The notes below the pieces were generated by a model. It was not told where the DNA came from, made no database searches, and was given only the letters and a program-made list of their open reading frames with translations. Made by a program: the position numbers and the translations under genes. 64,000 bases of DNA from assembly GCF_003865405.1 (NCBI RefSeq), contig NZ_RQVQ01000008.1:17514-81513 (forward strand), read 5' to 3'. This stretch comes from Paenimyroides tangerinum (lineage in GTDB: Bacteria > Bacteroidota > Bacteroidia > Flavobacteriales > Flavobacteriaceae). This document shows positions 53,909-64,000 of this stretch, piece by piece. The number at the start of each line of letters is the position of its first letter. Within the stretch, counting starts at the first letter, position 1.

Positions 53909-55000
53909 TTATTTTATTAATTGTACTATTTGTTTTACTATATCTTTTGTTGCATCTGGTTTTGCAAGTTTTTTCAGATTTTCTGAAAGTGCTTTTGTAT
54001 GATTTTCATCTGCAACAATTTTTTTGAATTCTGATTCGAAACGTTGGTCTAATTCAGATTCTTTGATTAAAATCGCACCGTTTTTATCTGCAATACTTTT
54101 AGCGTTTTTGGTTTGATGGTCTTCAGCTACATTTGGCGACGGGATAAAAATCACTGGTTTTCCAACAATTGCTAATTCCGAAACAGATGAAGCACCTGCT
54201 CTAGAAATAATCACATCAGCTGCAGCATAAAGCAAATCCATTTGTTCAAAAAAAGCATTTACTTGAACGTTTTCTGTATTGTATTTTTTATATTCATCAA
54301 AATAAAACTTCCCACATTGCCAAATCACTTGCACATTATTTTCAGTAAAGAAATTTAATTTTTGTTCTATCAACTGATTGATTTTTCTAGCTCCCAAACT
54401 TCCCCCTAAAACAACGACCGTTTTTTTATTCGGATTCAATTTAAAACTTTCAATCGCTTGATTTCTTTTTGAATCAATCGATAACAAATCTTGACGCACT
54501 GGATTTCCTGTTAATTGAATTTTTTCATTATCAAAAAAACGTTCCAATCCTTCATAAGCCACACAAATTGATTTAGCTTTTTTAGCCAACATTTTATTTG
54601 TAATTCCTGGATATGAATTTTGCTCTTGAATTACCGTTGGAATATTCATTGAACCTGCAACTTTAACCACAGCTCCACTTGCAAAACCACCCGTTCCGAT
54701 TACTACATCGGGTTTGAATTTATTTATAATTCCGCGCGATTTAATCAAGCTCGAAAGAAACTTAACAGGAAACATTAAATTACTTAAAGTTAACTTACGC
54801 TGAATTCCAGCAATCCATAAACCTTGGATTTGATAACCAGCCGCAGGAACTTTTTGCATTTCCATTTTATCTTGCGCACCAACAAACAAAATTTCAGCCT
54901 CAGGAAACTGAGCTTTAAGTTCGTTCGCAATAGCAATCGCCGGATAAATATGTCCGCCTGTTCCACCACCGCTAATTATAAATCTTGGATTCGTTTTCAT
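53909..55000 (-). CDS. murG: UDP-GlcNAc:lipid I transferase MurG
   Basis: 363 residues. Converts lipid I to lipid II at the inner face of the membrane. [15 protein letters not shown] at residue 11, [10 protein letters not shown] near 200, and the sugar-binding EQxxxPGxTNK-type loop ([14 protein letters not shown]) near 124. Confidence 0.97.
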   Translation of the reverse strand: MKTNPRFIISGGGTGGHIYPAIAIANELKAQFPEAEILFVGAQDKMEMQKVPAAGYQIQGLWIAGIQRKLTLSNLMFPVKFLSSLIKSRGIINKFKPDVVIGTGGFASGAVVKVAGSMNIPTVIQEQNSYPGITNKMLAKKAKSICVAYEGLERFFDNEKIQLTGNPVRQDLLSIDSKRNQAIESFKLNPNKKTVVVLGGSLGARKINQLIEQKLNFFTENNVQVIWQCGKFYFDEYKKYNTENVQVNAFFEQMDLLYAAADVIISRAGASSVSELAIVGKPVIFIPSPNVAEDHQTKNAKSIADKNGAILIKESELDQRFESEFKKIVADENHTKALSENLKKLAKPDATKDIVKQIVQLIK

Positions 55001-55004
55001 TTTA

Positions 55005-56273
55005 TTATTTATTAAGAACTGCGTTCATCGGATTATCTCCTTCTAATTCACGTTCTTCTTTATCTGCTAATTCTTGTTCTTCTAACAATCGTTTAAAAGC
55101 TTCTTGCTTTGCAGCATTATCTGCCATTTGTCTTTTAATTTCGTCTTCTTTTCGAGAAACACTTAATATGATTCCTAAAGAAAGACAGGTCATCCAAATT
55201 GAGGTTCCTCCACTACTTACTAAAGGCAAAGGTTGACCAGTTGTTGGAAATATTTCTACGGCAACTCCCATATTGATAATCGCTTGGAATATGATAGAAA
55301 ATCCAAGTCCGATGACGAGATACTTTCCAAAGAGATTTGGAGCTTTGTTACTCACCACTAAAAAACGGAAGAGCAAAAGAACATAAACTCCTAAAATCAA
55401 CATTCCGCCAATAAATCCGAATTCTTCAACAATAATTGCATAAATAAAATCGGAAGATGATTGTGGAAGAAAATTCTTTTGAATGCTTTTTCCGGGACCA
55501 ACTCCAAAAACTTCACCTTGAGCAATTGCAATTTTAGCATTTTCAATTTGATAACGATCAATATCTTTATCATCAGAACCAAAACGGTCAATACGAGCCA
55601 CCCAAGTACTTAATCGAGATGGTGCATAATCTGGAAAAGCCTTAGCTGCAAAAAATGCCATAACTCCCATTACCAATCCAAATCCAAGAACTTTACCAAG
55701 GTATTTCAATGGATATTTCCCAATAAATAACAACATACAAACCGATGCAAAAATGATGGCCGCTGTTGAGAAATTGGATGGGAAAATCGGCAATATAATT
55801 AATCCGACAGGAGCCCAAACCCAAAGTAATGATTTATTGAACGAATATTCTTCATCACTAAATTTCCACAGAAACCAAGATAAATAAGCCATTAATGAAA
55901 TCCATCCGATAGATGAAGGCTGAAATGACAAATTAATTCCAGGAATATTTAACCATCTACTTGCATTTGCTCCTCCAATCATCATTCCTTGAGCGGCTGT
56001 TAAAAACAACAAACCAACAACAGGAATCCAAGCAATTGGTGCAAAATATTTCAATCGATCAAAAGGCATTCTATGAAACACAAAAACAATCACAATTCCG
56101 ACAAGAATATGAAAGAAATGTTTCATCAACAAACCAATAATAGAACCTGTTCCTACGACGTGTACCAAGTTTGAACTGGCACTAAAAACAGGCATAAACG
56201 AGAACAGAGCCAACAAAATAACGTAGGCCCAAATAGCTTTATCACCTTCAAAACGGGATAATAACTTTCTCAT
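55005..56273 (-). CDS. ftsW: FtsW lipid II polymerase (SEDS family)
   Basis: 422 residues, about ten spans. Glycosyltransferase that polymerises septal lipid II with its partner PBP. The SEDS signature is [17 protein letters not shown] near residue 358. Charged C-terminal tail of about 50 residues. Four nt upstream of murG. Confidence 0.94.
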   Translation of the reverse strand: MRKLLSRFEGDKAIWAYVILLALFSFMPVFSASSNLVHVVGTGSIIGLLMKHFFHILVGIVIVFVFHRMPFDRLKYFAPIAWIPVVGLLFLTAAQGMMIGGANASRWLNIPGINLSFQPSSIGWISLMAYLSWFLWKFSDEEYSFNKSLLWVWAPVGLIILPIFPSNFSTAAIIFASVCMLLFIGKYPLKYLGKVLGFGLVMGVMAFFAAKAFPDYAPSRLSTWVARIDRFGSDDKDIDRYQIENAKIAIAQGEVFGVGPGKSIQKNFLPQSSSDFIYAIIVEEFGFIGGMLILGVYVLLLFRFLVVSNKAPNLFGKYLVIGLGFSIIFQAIINMGVAVEIFPTTGQPLPLVSSGGTSIWMTCLSLGIILSVSRKEDEIKRQMADNAAKQEAFKRLLEEQELADKEERELEGDNPMNAVLNK

Positions 56274-56282
56274 AATTGGTTT

Positions 56283-57614
56283 TTATAATTTATTTACTTC
56301 TTCTTTAAATTGATCTCCACGATCTTCATAACTCTTGAACAAATCGAAACTTGCGCAACAAGGTGATAATAAAACCGTATCTCCTTGTTCTGCCATTTTG
56401 CTTGCTAACGAAACCGCATCTTTCATAGAAGCTGTTTCTAACATCACATCAACAACACTTGAAAATGCTTGTTTTATTTTTTCGTTATCCAAACCTAAAC
56501 AAATAATCGCTTTTACTTTTTCGTTAACGAACGACATCAATTCATCGTAATCGTTTCCTTTATCAACTCCTCCAACAATCCAAATCGTTGGCGCATTTAC
56601 ACTTTCTAAAGCAAAATAAGTTGCGTTTACGTTTGTTGCTTTTGAATCGTTGATATATAAAACTTTGTTTACACGATTTACTTTTTCTAAACGATGCGGA
56701 ACTCCGTCAAAGTTTGATAAACTCTCACGAATAGTTTGTTTACGTACACGCATCATCTGCGCTACTAATGTTGCTGCCATAGCATTTTTTACATTATGTT
56801 TTCCTTCTATAGCAATTTCATTAGTTGGAATTGTAACGTTTTCTTCTTTTATCATCGCTATTATGTTGTTATCTTTTAAAAATGCACCTTGCTCTAAAAC
56901 TTGTGTTAATGAAAAAGGTACTAATTGTGCTTTTGTTTTATTATTTTTTAACCATTTCTGAATTTCGACATCATCAGCATCATAAATCAAATAATCTTCT
57001 TCGGTTTGATTCATAGTGATTCTGAACTTGGCATCGATATAATTTTGATATTCGTAATTGTATCTATCTAAATGATCTGGACTTAGATTGGTAATAATTG
57101 CAATATGTGGTTTGTAATTTTCGATTCCATCTAATTGGAAACTACTTAATTCAAGTACATAAGCTCGGTCAGGATTTTCTGCAATTTGTTGTGCATAACT
57201 ATCTCCAATGTTTCCAGCAATTCCGATATCTAATCCGGCTTGTTTAAGAACGTGATGTGTTAGCAAAGTAGTTGTTGTTTTTCCATTACTACCGGTTATT
57301 CCAATTGAAATATTTTTAGCAAACGGAAAAGCAAATTCGATTTCAGAAATCACTTTAACTCCTTTAGACAACAAATCTTTTACAATCTGAACCTTATCAG
57401 GAATTCCAGGACTTTTCATAACCACATCGGCTTGAAGAATTCGATCAACTGAATGTTGATTCTCTTCCCACTCAATACCTTGTCCGTTCAAAACATTTTT
57501 ATAATGTTCTTTAATCGAACCTGCATCTGACAAGAAAACTTCAAATCCTTTTTGTTTTCCAAGAATTGCCGTTCCAACACCGCTTTCGCCTCCACCTAGT
57601 ACAACTAACTTCAT
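56283..57614 (-). CDS. murD: UDP-MurNAc-L-alanine:D-glutamate ligase MurD
   Basis: 443 residues. Adds D-Glu to UDP-MurNAc-Ala. N-terminal LGGGESGVGTA, P-loop GSNGKTTT at 108-115, NDSKATN near 318 and GGVDKGNDY, the MurD hallmark. Confidence 0.97.
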   Translation of the reverse strand: MKLVVLGGGESGVGTAILGKQKGFEVFLSDAGSIKEHYKNVLNGQGIEWEENQHSVDRILQADVVMKSPGIPDKVQIVKDLLSKGVKVISEIEFAFPFAKNISIGITGSNGKTTTTLLTHHVLKQAGLDIGIAGNIGDSYAQQIAENPDRAYVLELSSFQLDGIENYKPHIAIITNLSPDHLDRYNYEYQNYIDAKFRITMNQTEEDYLIYDADDVEIQKWLKNNKTKAQLVPFSLTQVLEQGAFLKDNNIIAMIKEENVTIPTNEIAIEGKHNVKNAMAATLVAQMMRVRKQTIRESLSNFDGVPHRLEKVNRVNKVLYINDSKATNVNATYFALESVNAPTIWIVGGVDKGNDYDELMSFVNEKVKAIICLGLDNEKIKQAFSSVVDVMLETASMKDAVSLASKMAEQGDTVLLSPCCASFDLFKSYEDRGDQFKEEVNKL

Positions 57615-57615
57615 A

Positions 57616-58824
57616 CTATCTTAATTTTAATGAAATCACACAAAAAATTGCTAAGAAAATAGCCACAATCCAGAAACGAGTAACGATTTTACTTTCGTGA
57701 TAACCTTTCTTCTGAAAGTGATGATGTAAAGGCGACATTAAGAAAATTCTACGTCCTTCACCATATCTCTTTTTTGTGTATTTGAAATAACTAACCTGCA
57801 AAACGACTGATAAATTTTCTGCTAAGAAAACACCACATAAAACAGGAATCAATAATTCTTTACGAACTGCGATTGCAATAACAGCAATAATTCCACCGAT
57901 GGTTAAACTTCCAGTATCTCCCATAAAAACTTGAGCTGGATAGGTATTATACCACAAGAAACCGATTAAAGCTCCAACAAAGGCGGCAATAAAAATGGTC
58001 ATCTCACCAGAGTTCGGAATATACATTACGTTCAAGTAATTTGACAAAACAAAATTTCCTGAAATAAATGTAAAAGCTGCTAAAGCCAAAACCGTAATTG
58101 CAGAGGTTCCTGCCGCTAAACCATCAATTCCATCTGTAAGATTTGCACCATTTGAAACAGCTGTTACAATAAAAATTACAATTGGAATAAAAATCAACCA
58201 AACGTAGTTCTCGTAACCATCACCCATCCACGAAATCAATTGTCCGTAATCGAATTCGTTATTTTTGAAAAAAGGAATTGTTGTAGCCGTTGACTTTACA
58301 TCGTATTTACTAATCGTTTCGGTTTCTAATAAAATACTTGGCGTATCACGAACCGTCACACTTGGATGAAAATATAAAATTCCCCCAACGATTATTCCTA
58401 AACCAATTTGACCAATAACTTTAAATCTTCCTTTTAAACCTTCTTTATCCTTTTTAAATATCTTAATATAATCATCTAAAAAACCGATTGCTCCCATCCA
58501 AATGGTGGTTAAAATCAAAAGTAAAATATAGATGTTATCTAACTTTGCGAATAATAAAACTGGAATTAATGTTGAAATTATAATAATAATTCCACCCATT
58601 GTAGGCGTTCCTGCTTTTTCATTCTGACCTTCTAAACCTAATTCACGAACTGTTTCTCCAATTTGTTTTTTACGTAAAAAGTCAATAATTCGTTTACCAA
58701 AAATCGTTGAAATCAACAATGAGAACAATATCGCCATACCTGAACGAAACGTAATATACTGAAACAATCTAGCTCCAGGTATGTCGTAGTTTTCTCCTAA
58801 ATATTGAAATAAATAATATAACAT
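57616..58824 (-). CDS. mraY: Phospho-MurNAc-pentapeptide transferase MraY
   Basis: 402 residues, about ten spans. Makes lipid I from UDP-MurNAc-pentapeptide and undecaprenyl phosphate. Signatures [18 protein letters not shown] and [15 protein letters not shown] are present. Slightly longer than average through an inserted loop near residue 175-200 ([17 protein letters not shown]), common in Bacteroidota. Confidence 0.97.
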   Translation of the reverse strand: MLYYLFQYLGENYDIPGARLFQYITFRSGMAILFSLLISTIFGKRIIDFLRKKQIGETVRELGLEGQNEKAGTPTMGGIIIIISTLIPVLLFAKLDNIYILLLILTTIWMGAIGFLDDYIKIFKKDKEGLKGRFKVIGQIGLGIIVGGILYFHPSVTVRDTPSILLETETISKYDVKSTATTIPFFKNNEFDYGQLISWMGDGYENYVWLIFIPIVIFIVTAVSNGANLTDGIDGLAAGTSAITVLALAAFTFISGNFVLSNYLNVMYIPNSGEMTIFIAAFVGALIGFLWYNTYPAQVFMGDTGSLTIGGIIAVIAIAVRKELLIPVLCGVFLAENLSVVLQVSYFKYTKKRYGEGRRIFLMSPLHHHFQKKGYHESKIVTRFWIVAIFLAIFCVISLKLR

Positions 58825-58825
58825 C

Positions 58826-60280
58826 TTATGCTTTTAAAAATTCTTGAACCAATTCATAATCATTGAAATGGTATTTAACTCCTTTAATTTCTTGATAATC
58901 TTCATGACCTTTTCCTGCGATTAAAATAATATCACCAGATTTCGCAAGTTTACAAGCTGTTTTAATAGCTTGTGCTCGGTCTTCGATTGTAAGAACTTTT
59001 CTCACGTTTTGAGCTTCGACTCCAGCTTCAATTTCAGAAAGAATCACCATCGGATCTTCATTTCTTGGATTATCTGAAGTAAAAATCACTTGATTACTCA
59101 TCTCTGAAGCAATCTGTCCCATTTCTGGACGTTTGGTTTTATCTCGATTACCGCCGCATCCCACAACAGTAATTAATTGTTCATTTCTTGTACGAATTTC
59201 TTCGATTGTTTTTAACACATTTTCAAGTGCATCTGGCGTGTGTGCGTAATCTACAATAGCCGTAATTTTATCATCAGAAACAAAATATTGGAATCGACCT
59301 GAAACACTTTTCAAAGTACTTAATTGCAATAAAACTTCTTCTTCGGACAAACCTAAATTTATTGCAGCTCCGTAAACTGCTAATAAATTAGAAGCATTAA
59401 AAGAGCCGATCAGTTGTACCCAAATTTCGTTGTTTTGAATACGCATTAACATTCCAGAAATTTGACTTTCTAAAACTTGACCGTGAATATCTGCAACATT
59501 TTTTAGACCGTAAGAAAGTTTATTTGCCTTGCAATTTTGCAACATAAATTCACCATTCTTATCATCTGCATTTGTAATCGCAAAAGCTTTTTTATCTAAT
59601 TGATCAAAGAAGCTTTTCTTAACATCACGATATTCTGCAAATGTTTTGTGGTAATCTAAATGATCGTGAGATAGATTTGTAAAAAGTCCGCCGTTAAAAT
59701 CTAAAGCTGCAGTACGTTTTTGGGCAATTCCGTGAGAACTCACTTCCATAAAACAATACTGACATCCAGTATCAACCATTTGAGCTAGATATTTATTTAT
59801 AGAAATCGAATCGGGTGTGGTATGTGTGGCAGGAAAATTTTCCTGACCAATCATCACTTTCACCGTTGATAACAACCCAACTTGAAAACCAGCTTGCGAA
59901 AATAAATTATACAACAAAGTTGCAATCGTTGTTTTTCCGTTTGTCCCTGTTACTCCAACTAATTTTAATTTTGTTGAAGGATTATCATAAAAATTAGAAG
60001 CTAAAAATGCTAAAGCTTCATTAGAATTTTCGACTTGAATATAAGTTACCTCCTGATTTAAATCTATTGGTAAAATTTCGCAAACAATCACCGAAGCACC
60101 TAAATCAATCGCTTTTTGAATGTAATTATGACCATCAACTTCTGTCCCTTTGATTGCTACAAAAAGTGTCGATGATTTTACAGAACGCGAATCGAAAGTT
60201 ATAGCATCAATAGCAATATCAACAGAACCAATTATCGATTTTGTTGAAACATTTGCTAATATATTTTCTAATTTTCTCAA
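58826..60280 (-). CDS. murE: UDP-MurNAc-tripeptide ligase MurE, meso-DAP type
   Basis: 484 residues from a TTG start overlapping the PBP stop. Adds the third amino acid to the stem peptide. P-loop TGTNGKTT near 111-118, DYAHTPDAL near 341, and DNPR in [11 protein letters not shown], the motif that selects meso-diaminopimelate over lysine. Predicts a DAP-type peptidoglycan. Confidence 0.95.
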   Translation of the reverse strand: MRKLENILANVSTKSIIGSVDIAIDAITFDSRSVKSSTLFVAIKGTEVDGHNYIQKAIDLGASVIVCEILPIDLNQEVTYIQVENSNEALAFLASNFYDNPSTKLKLVGVTGTNGKTTIATLLYNLFSQAGFQVGLLSTVKVMIGQENFPATHTTPDSISINKYLAQMVDTGCQYCFMEVSSHGIAQKRTAALDFNGGLFTNLSHDHLDYHKTFAEYRDVKKSFFDQLDKKAFAITNADDKNGEFMLQNCKANKLSYGLKNVADIHGQVLESQISGMLMRIQNNEIWVQLIGSFNASNLLAVYGAAINLGLSEEEVLLQLSTLKSVSGRFQYFVSDDKITAIVDYAHTPDALENVLKTIEEIRTRNEQLITVVGCGGNRDKTKRPEMGQIASEMSNQVIFTSDNPRNEDPMVILSEIEAGVEAQNVRKVLTIEDRAQAIKTACKLAKSGDIILIAGKGHEDYQEIKGVKYHFNDYELVQEFLKA

Positions 60281-62280
60281 GATAATTCTAATATAATTGT
60301 TTGTGTTCTATCTAATGTTTGTCCTACTTGAATAGATTGCGATTTTACTTTTCCAAATCCAGTTGTTCTAACTCGAACTCCTAAATTCTCTAAAATTGCA
60401 ATAGCATCCATCGGACTTAATCCGACTACATTTGGCATTTTATTACCCGTATTTTTTACAGTCGAATAATATTTTTCATATTTCTTATTAATCTCTGGAA
60501 GCGTTTTATCAATGTCTTTTATTTCCTTTATCGAAGGAACATCGGTGAAAATCTTTTGTGCCAAACGTTTAAAAACTGGTCCAGCAACATCACCTCCATA
60601 ATAACTTCCTTTTGTAGGACGGTGAATCACAACGATACAAGAATATTTAGGTTCTTCGGCAGGAAAATATCCAACAAACGAAGAAGCATAATACATTCCA
60701 CCACCACTTTTACCATAATTCATTTGAGCTGTTCCTGTTTTACCAGCCATTGAAAAATCGGTAGAATATAATCGATGACCTGTTCCTCCTTTTTTCTTCA
60801 TAACATTCTTTAGAATGTCTTGCATTTCACGAACTACTTGCGGTTTTACAATTTGTGGATTAATTACTTGTGTTTCAAAAACCTTAACGGAATTATTAAC
60901 ATCGCGAATTTCCTGAACAAACTGAGGCTTAACCATTTTTCCATCATTAGCCACTGCGTTATAAAGCGCTAATGTTTGTAATGGTGTTACTAAAATTCCG
61001 TATCCATAAGCCATCCAAGGCAAAGCAATCTTACTCCAATTTCGATCTCCAGGAACTGGAATATAAGAAGAAGCCTCTCCTAACAAATCAATTCCTAAAG
61101 GTTTATTGAATCCAAAACTTTCCAATTTATCAGTGAACTCTTTTGGATTATCTTTAAAAGCTTCATTAACCGCCTGTGTAACAACAGTATTTGAGGAAAC
61201 TTCAAAACCTCTAGCTAAAGATATTTTTCCATAACCTCTATTATTCGAATCTCTAACTCTTTTACCTGAAAACGTCACTAAACCATTATGCGTGTCATAA
61301 ATTGTTGCTGTATCTGCCTTTCCTTCATCAAGTAAAGCTAAATATGACGCCAACTTAAATGTAGAACCTGGATCATGTTTTTCAACAACTGCATAATTTA
61401 TCGTTTCTGAATAACTTCCATTTTCGCCTAATCCTAAATTAGAAATTGCTTTTATGTGACCAGTTTCGGTTTCCATAACGATTACCGTTCCGTGATGCGC
61501 CCCAAAATCTTCTAATGCTTTCAGAAGCGCGTGATGCGCAATATCCTGAATATAAACATCAATCGTTGTAATGATATCTAAACCATCTCTTGGATCAATC
61601 TCATTTTCATCGCCGATTGGTTTCCATAAACGTTTAGACATTTTTTGAACCTTACGACGACCTTCTTTACCTGTAAGATAATCTGTAAAAGCTGCTTCAA
61701 CACCTTTTCTAGTTATCGAACCATCGTCATTAATACGTTCATAACCAATCGTTCTGTTTGCAATCATTCCCATCGGATATTCACGAACATTAACCTGATC
61801 GATTATCATTCCGCCTTTATTCTTTCCTAAATTAAAAAGTGGAAAAGATTTCAAACGCATATAATCGGTATAACTCAACTTAGTTGCGATGTGTAAATAC
61901 CTTTTTTTATTAGAACGTGCTCTCCTAAAATCAGATTCATATTGACCAGAAGTTTTTCTTTTTAGAAACTTAGCTAACGAATCCGATAATGGTTTTATAT
62001 TTTTTTCAAAATTCTCATCTGTTGGTGCAAAAGGATCAAAGTAAATGGTGTATTTTGGGATTGATGTCGCCAATAAACTTCCATCTGCTGAATAAATATT
62101 ACCTCTATTCGCAGGAATACTTTCGTCTTTGATGGTTAAACTGTCAGCTTTACTTCTCCATTTTTCTCCATCTTTAAACTGAATGATGGACATCTTAGCA
62201 AAAATCCCGAAGCAAATCAGCAACATAAAACCGAAAACTAAATAGGCTCTATTATTTTCGTTTTTGTTAGCTAATCCCAT
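60277..62280 (-). CDS. ftsI: Penicillin-binding protein (FtsI/PBP2x-like) with PASTA domain
   Basis: 667 residues. Septal transpeptidase. One N-terminal membrane helix (about 12-32), dimerisation domain (about 50-230), transpeptidase domain with Ser306 in PGSTFK, SSN near 363 and KTGT near 511, and a C-terminal PASTA domain (MPNVVGLSPMDAIAILENLG). PASTA on a division PBP is common in Bacteroidota and Firmicutes. Confidence 0.94.
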   Translation of the reverse strand: MGLANKNENNRAYLVFGFMLLICFGIFAKMSIIQFKDGEKWRSKADSLTIKDESIPANRGNIYSADGSLLATSIPKYTIYFDPFAPTDENFEKNIKPLSDSLAKFLKRKTSGQYESDFRRARSNKKRYLHIATKLSYTDYMRLKSFPLFNLGKNKGGMIIDQVNVREYPMGMIANRTIGYERINDDGSITRKGVEAAFTDYLTGKEGRRKVQKMSKRLWKPIGDENEIDPRDGLDIITTIDVYIQDIAHHALLKALEDFGAHHGTVIVMETETGHIKAISNLGLGENGSYSETINYAVVEKHDPGSTFKLASYLALLDEGKADTATIYDTHNGLVTFSGKRVRDSNNRGYGKISLARGFEVSSNTVVTQAVNEAFKDNPKEFTDKLESFGFNKPLGIDLLGEASSYIPVPGDRNWSKIALPWMAYGYGILVTPLQTLALYNAVANDGKMVKPQFVQEIRDVNNSVKVFETQVINPQIVKPQVVREMQDILKNVMKKKGGTGHRLYSTDFSMAGKTGTAQMNYGKSGGGMYYASSFVGYFPAEEPKYSCIVVIHRPTKGSYYGGDVAGPVFKRLAQKIFTDVPSIKEIKDIDKTLPEINKKYEKYYSTVKNTGNKMPNVVGLSPMDAIAILENLGVRVRTTGFGKVKSQSIQVGQTLDRTQTIILELS

Positions 62281-62612
62281 AAATCAAAAAATCCTTTTTC
62301 TTCTTTTTCTACAACTACCTTAATTTTTTTAGGCGGAACACTTGATGGAAAAATCTCTAAAGTTTCCATTTTTCTTGAAATCGTAGATTCCATTTTTAAT
62401 TGCATCAATTCTGAACGGCGATCAACAAATTCAGAACGCATTTCTTTAACTTCTTCATTCAAATCACGAAGATTCATTGTCTTTTGCTCATAAAAATGGT
62501 TATTCGCAATCAAAACAAGCGCCCATAAAACCACATAAATAATAAATAGCCAATTATAAATAGAATGACCTTCTACTAAATATTTGGCTTTTATGATATT
62601 ATATATGTTCAT
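62271..62612 (-). CDS. ftsL: FtsL-like divisome protein
   Basis: 113 residues. One membrane helix (about 20-38, YNWLFIIYVVLWALVLIAN), then a leucine-zipper-type coiled coil (LNEEVKEMRSEFVDRRSEL) of about 50 residues. Position between rsmH and the septal PBP and this bitopic layout identify it as FtsL, although sequence conservation in the family is low. Confidence 0.85.
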   Translation of the reverse strand: MNIYNIIKAKYLVEGHSIYNWLFIIYVVLWALVLIANNHFYEQKTMNLRDLNEEVKEMRSEFVDRRSELMQLKMESTISRKMETLEIFPSSVPPKKIKVVVEKEEKGFFDLWD

Positions 62613-63524
62613 TTATTTTTTTTCTGCAATTCTTAATTTAGCACTCCGTGCTCTATTATTTATTTTAATTTCCTCATCTGAAGGAATAATCATTTTTCCA
62701 ATTAATTTAAAAGGAACTTCAAAACGACCAAACATATCTTTTTCAGGTTCACCTTCAAACATTCCGTTTTTCATATAACGTTTAACTAAACGATCTTCTA
62801 AGGAATGATAAGAAATCACACTCAATCTTCCGTTTGGAGCTAAGATTTCTAAAGATTGTTCTAAAAATTCTTTTAAAACATCCATCTCTTGATTTACTTC
62901 AATACGAATGGCTTGATAAATCTGAGCTAAAATCTTATTGCTTTTATGTCCAGGTAAAAAACGAGACAATATTTGTTTTAATTGTTCTGAATTTTTGATT
63001 TCATTTTCTGCTCTTGCAGTAACAATAACTGAAGCCATCGCTCTTGCATTTGTCAATTCTCCATATTGAGAAAGAACGCTTGCAATTTGACTTTCGTCGT
63101 AATCATTAATAACATTATAAGCAGAAAGTCCACCTTTACGATCCATTCGCATATCTAATTCTGCTTCAAAACGAGTTGAAAAACCGCGTTCTGCAACATC
63201 AAACTGATGAGAAGAAACTCCTAAATCAGCCAAAATTCCATCGACTTGTTTAACTCCATGAAAACGTAAAAAACGTTTTATGAATCTGAAATTTTCATTT
63301 ATTAACTGAAAACGGTCATCTTCAATAATATTAGCTAGAGCATCTTCATCTTGGTCAAAGGCAAACAATTTTCCGTTTGGCCCTAATCGTTTCATAATTT
63401 CTCTTGAATGACCTCCTCCACCAAAAGTCACATCCACATAAATTCCGTCAGGTTTAATATTTAAACCATCAACCGTTTCTTTTAATAAAACCGGATTGTG
63501 ATATTCGTTATTCTCCATTGTCAT
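62613..63524 (-). CDS. rsmH: 16S rRNA (cytosine1402-N4)-methyltransferase RsmH
   Basis: 303 residues. Methylates C1402 of 16S rRNA using SAM. Motifs HNPVLLKETVDGL, DVTFGGGGHSREI near 32, ILADLGVSSHQFD near 100 and SYHSLEDRLVKRYMKN near 240 are all present. Overlaps mraZ by 17 nt. Confidence 0.97.
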   Translation of the reverse strand: MTMENNEYHNPVLLKETVDGLNIKPDGIYVDVTFGGGGHSREIMKRLGPNGKLFAFDQDEDALANIIEDDRFQLINENFRFIKRFLRFHGVKQVDGILADLGVSSHQFDVAERGFSTRFEAELDMRMDRKGGLSAYNVINDYDESQIASVLSQYGELTNARAMASVIVTARAENEIKNSEQLKQILSRFLPGHKSNKILAQIYQAIRIEVNQEMDVLKEFLEQSLEILAPNGRLSVISYHSLEDRLVKRYMKNGMFEGEPEKDMFGRFEVPFKLIGKMIIPSDEEIKINNRARSAKLRIAEKK

Positions 63525-63966
63525 CTAAATTTCCCATTACTTCTTCGGCTAAATCACCAAAGTCCAAATCATCATTTAAAATATCTTCATACAATTGTTT
63601 GTCCCAAATTTCAATAACATTGACTTTAGATGAGAAAACGACATCTTTTGATATTTTTGCAAAATCAATCAGGTCTTTCGACAACAAAAGACGACCTGCA
63701 TCGTCAATTTCTACCGTTTTTACACCCGCCATAAACTTGCGAACAAACAAATCATTTTTGCGAACAAATCTATTAAGCTTATTGATTTTAACCATCATCA
63801 ATTCCCATTCAGCCATTGGCCACAACTCAACGCAAGTTTCAAACACAGAACGCTTTAAAACAAAACCTTCGGAAATAGCAGGAATCTGCTTCTTTAAAGA
63901 AGCAGGAATCATGACCCTTCCTTTGGTGTCAATTTTACATTCGTATGTACCTACAATTGAATTCAA
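63508..63966 (-). CDS. mraZ: MraZ, transcriptional regulator of the dcw cluster
   Basis: 152 residues from a TTG start. Two tandem MraZ (SpoVT/AbrB-like) domains, each ending in a D-x-x-GR turn: IDTKGRVMIPASLKK at 12-26 and IDDAGRLLLSKDL in the second half. In other bacteria it represses the cluster by binding repeats upstream; the left part of such a region would lie beyond the window edge. Confidence 0.95.
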   Translation of the reverse strand: MNSIVGTYECKIDTKGRVMIPASLKKQIPAISEGFVLKRSVFETCVELWPMAEWELMMVKINKLNRFVRKNDLFVRKFMAGVKTVEIDDAGRLLLSKDLIDFAKISKDVVFSSKVNVIEIWDKQLYEDILNDDLDFGDLAEEVMGNLDDNGE

Positions 63967-63991
63967 CTTTACCTTTTGATTTTAGTAATAG

Positions 63992-63999
63992 CAAATGTA
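63992..63999 (-). promoter_or_regulatory. Bacteroidota -7 element for mraZ and the dcw cluster
   Basis: TACATTTG on the minus strand, full match, 25 nt before the mraZ start. The -33 element and any MraZ boxes would lie outside the window. Confidence 0.5.
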
Positions 64000-64000
64000 A

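Noticed and set aside
63518-63979. 153-codon plus-strand ORF opposite mraZ
   Set aside because: Exact shadow of mraZ; the amino-acid content (Ser/Ile/Thr-rich) is that of antisense reading.
1-64000. CRISPR array, prophage or rRNA operon
   Set aside because: No regularly spaced direct repeats, no integrase, capsid or portal genes, and no rRNA sequence were seen.

Overview
The window comes from the chromosome of a low-GC member of the Bacteroidota, almost certainly family Flavobacteriaceae and probably Flavobacterium or a close relative. The evidence is two proteins with type IX secretion (T9SS) sorting tails, a SusC-type TonB receptor with a carboxypeptidase-like N-terminal domain, families typical of the group (DUF4296, DUF4271, a bifunctional PAP2/dual-specificity phosphatase), and many copies of the Bacteroidota -7 promoter box TAnnTTTG just upstream of starts. 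The family level is confident; genus is a guess.

Layout. 1-2.4 kb: the edge of an accessory locus, with the tail of an Ala/Arg/Glu-rich coiled-coil protein, an unrecognised protein, a lipoprotein, a decayed lipoprotein start and a small membrane protein. 2.4-11.3 kb: LysE-like exporter and trmB, then a PhoR/PhoB-like two-component pair divergent from a TonB receptor, followed by a beta-helix-like lipoprotein and two T9SS-tail proteins. Upstream of the receptor lie five 7-bp half-sites at exact 11-bp spacing that end at the -33 element, the geometry of a PHO box. 11.3-24.8 kb: housekeeping genes (LuxE-like acyl-protein synthetase, tyrS, epimerase, dihydroorotase with a mannosyltransferase and DUF4296, DUF4271-hemD, pckA, saccharopine dehydrogenase, TlpA-like thioredoxin). 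24.8-31.1 kb: six tightly packed genes resembling Escherichia coli ynbABCD plus an SDR oxidoreductase and a patatin-fold protein, a predicted and poorly described phospholipid pathway. 31.1-41.9 kb: oligopeptide ABC ATPase, osmC behind a leader with two terminators and tiny ORFs, exonuclease, serine hydrolase, an XRE-regulator remnant, class I fumarase, umuDC and rpe. 41.9-47.8 kb: a variable stretch with small lipoproteins, DUF4407 and a REP-associated transposase with REP-like hairpins around it. 47.8-64 kb: tRNA-Arg(CCG), yqeY and the division/cell-wall (dcw) cluster on the minus strand in the order mraZ-rsmH-ftsL-ftsI-murE-mraY-murD-ftsW-murG-murC-ftsQ-ftsA-ftsZ.

How it works together. 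The dcw block makes and polymerises lipid-linked peptidoglycan precursors and builds the divisome; the MurE sequence points to meso-diaminopimelate peptidoglycan. The PhoR/PhoB-like pair probably switches on the neighbouring outer-membrane receptor when phosphate is scarce. The ynb-like operon has all the parts to activate phosphatidate to a CDP-lipid, attach an alcohol, dephosphorylate the product and modify it by redox, hydrolase and methyl-transfer steps. The strongest candidates for something under-described are that operon (with non-canonical active sites in its CDP-alcohol transferase and patatin subunits) and the osmC leader, where a strong terminator sits about 10-17 nt upstream of the start codon.
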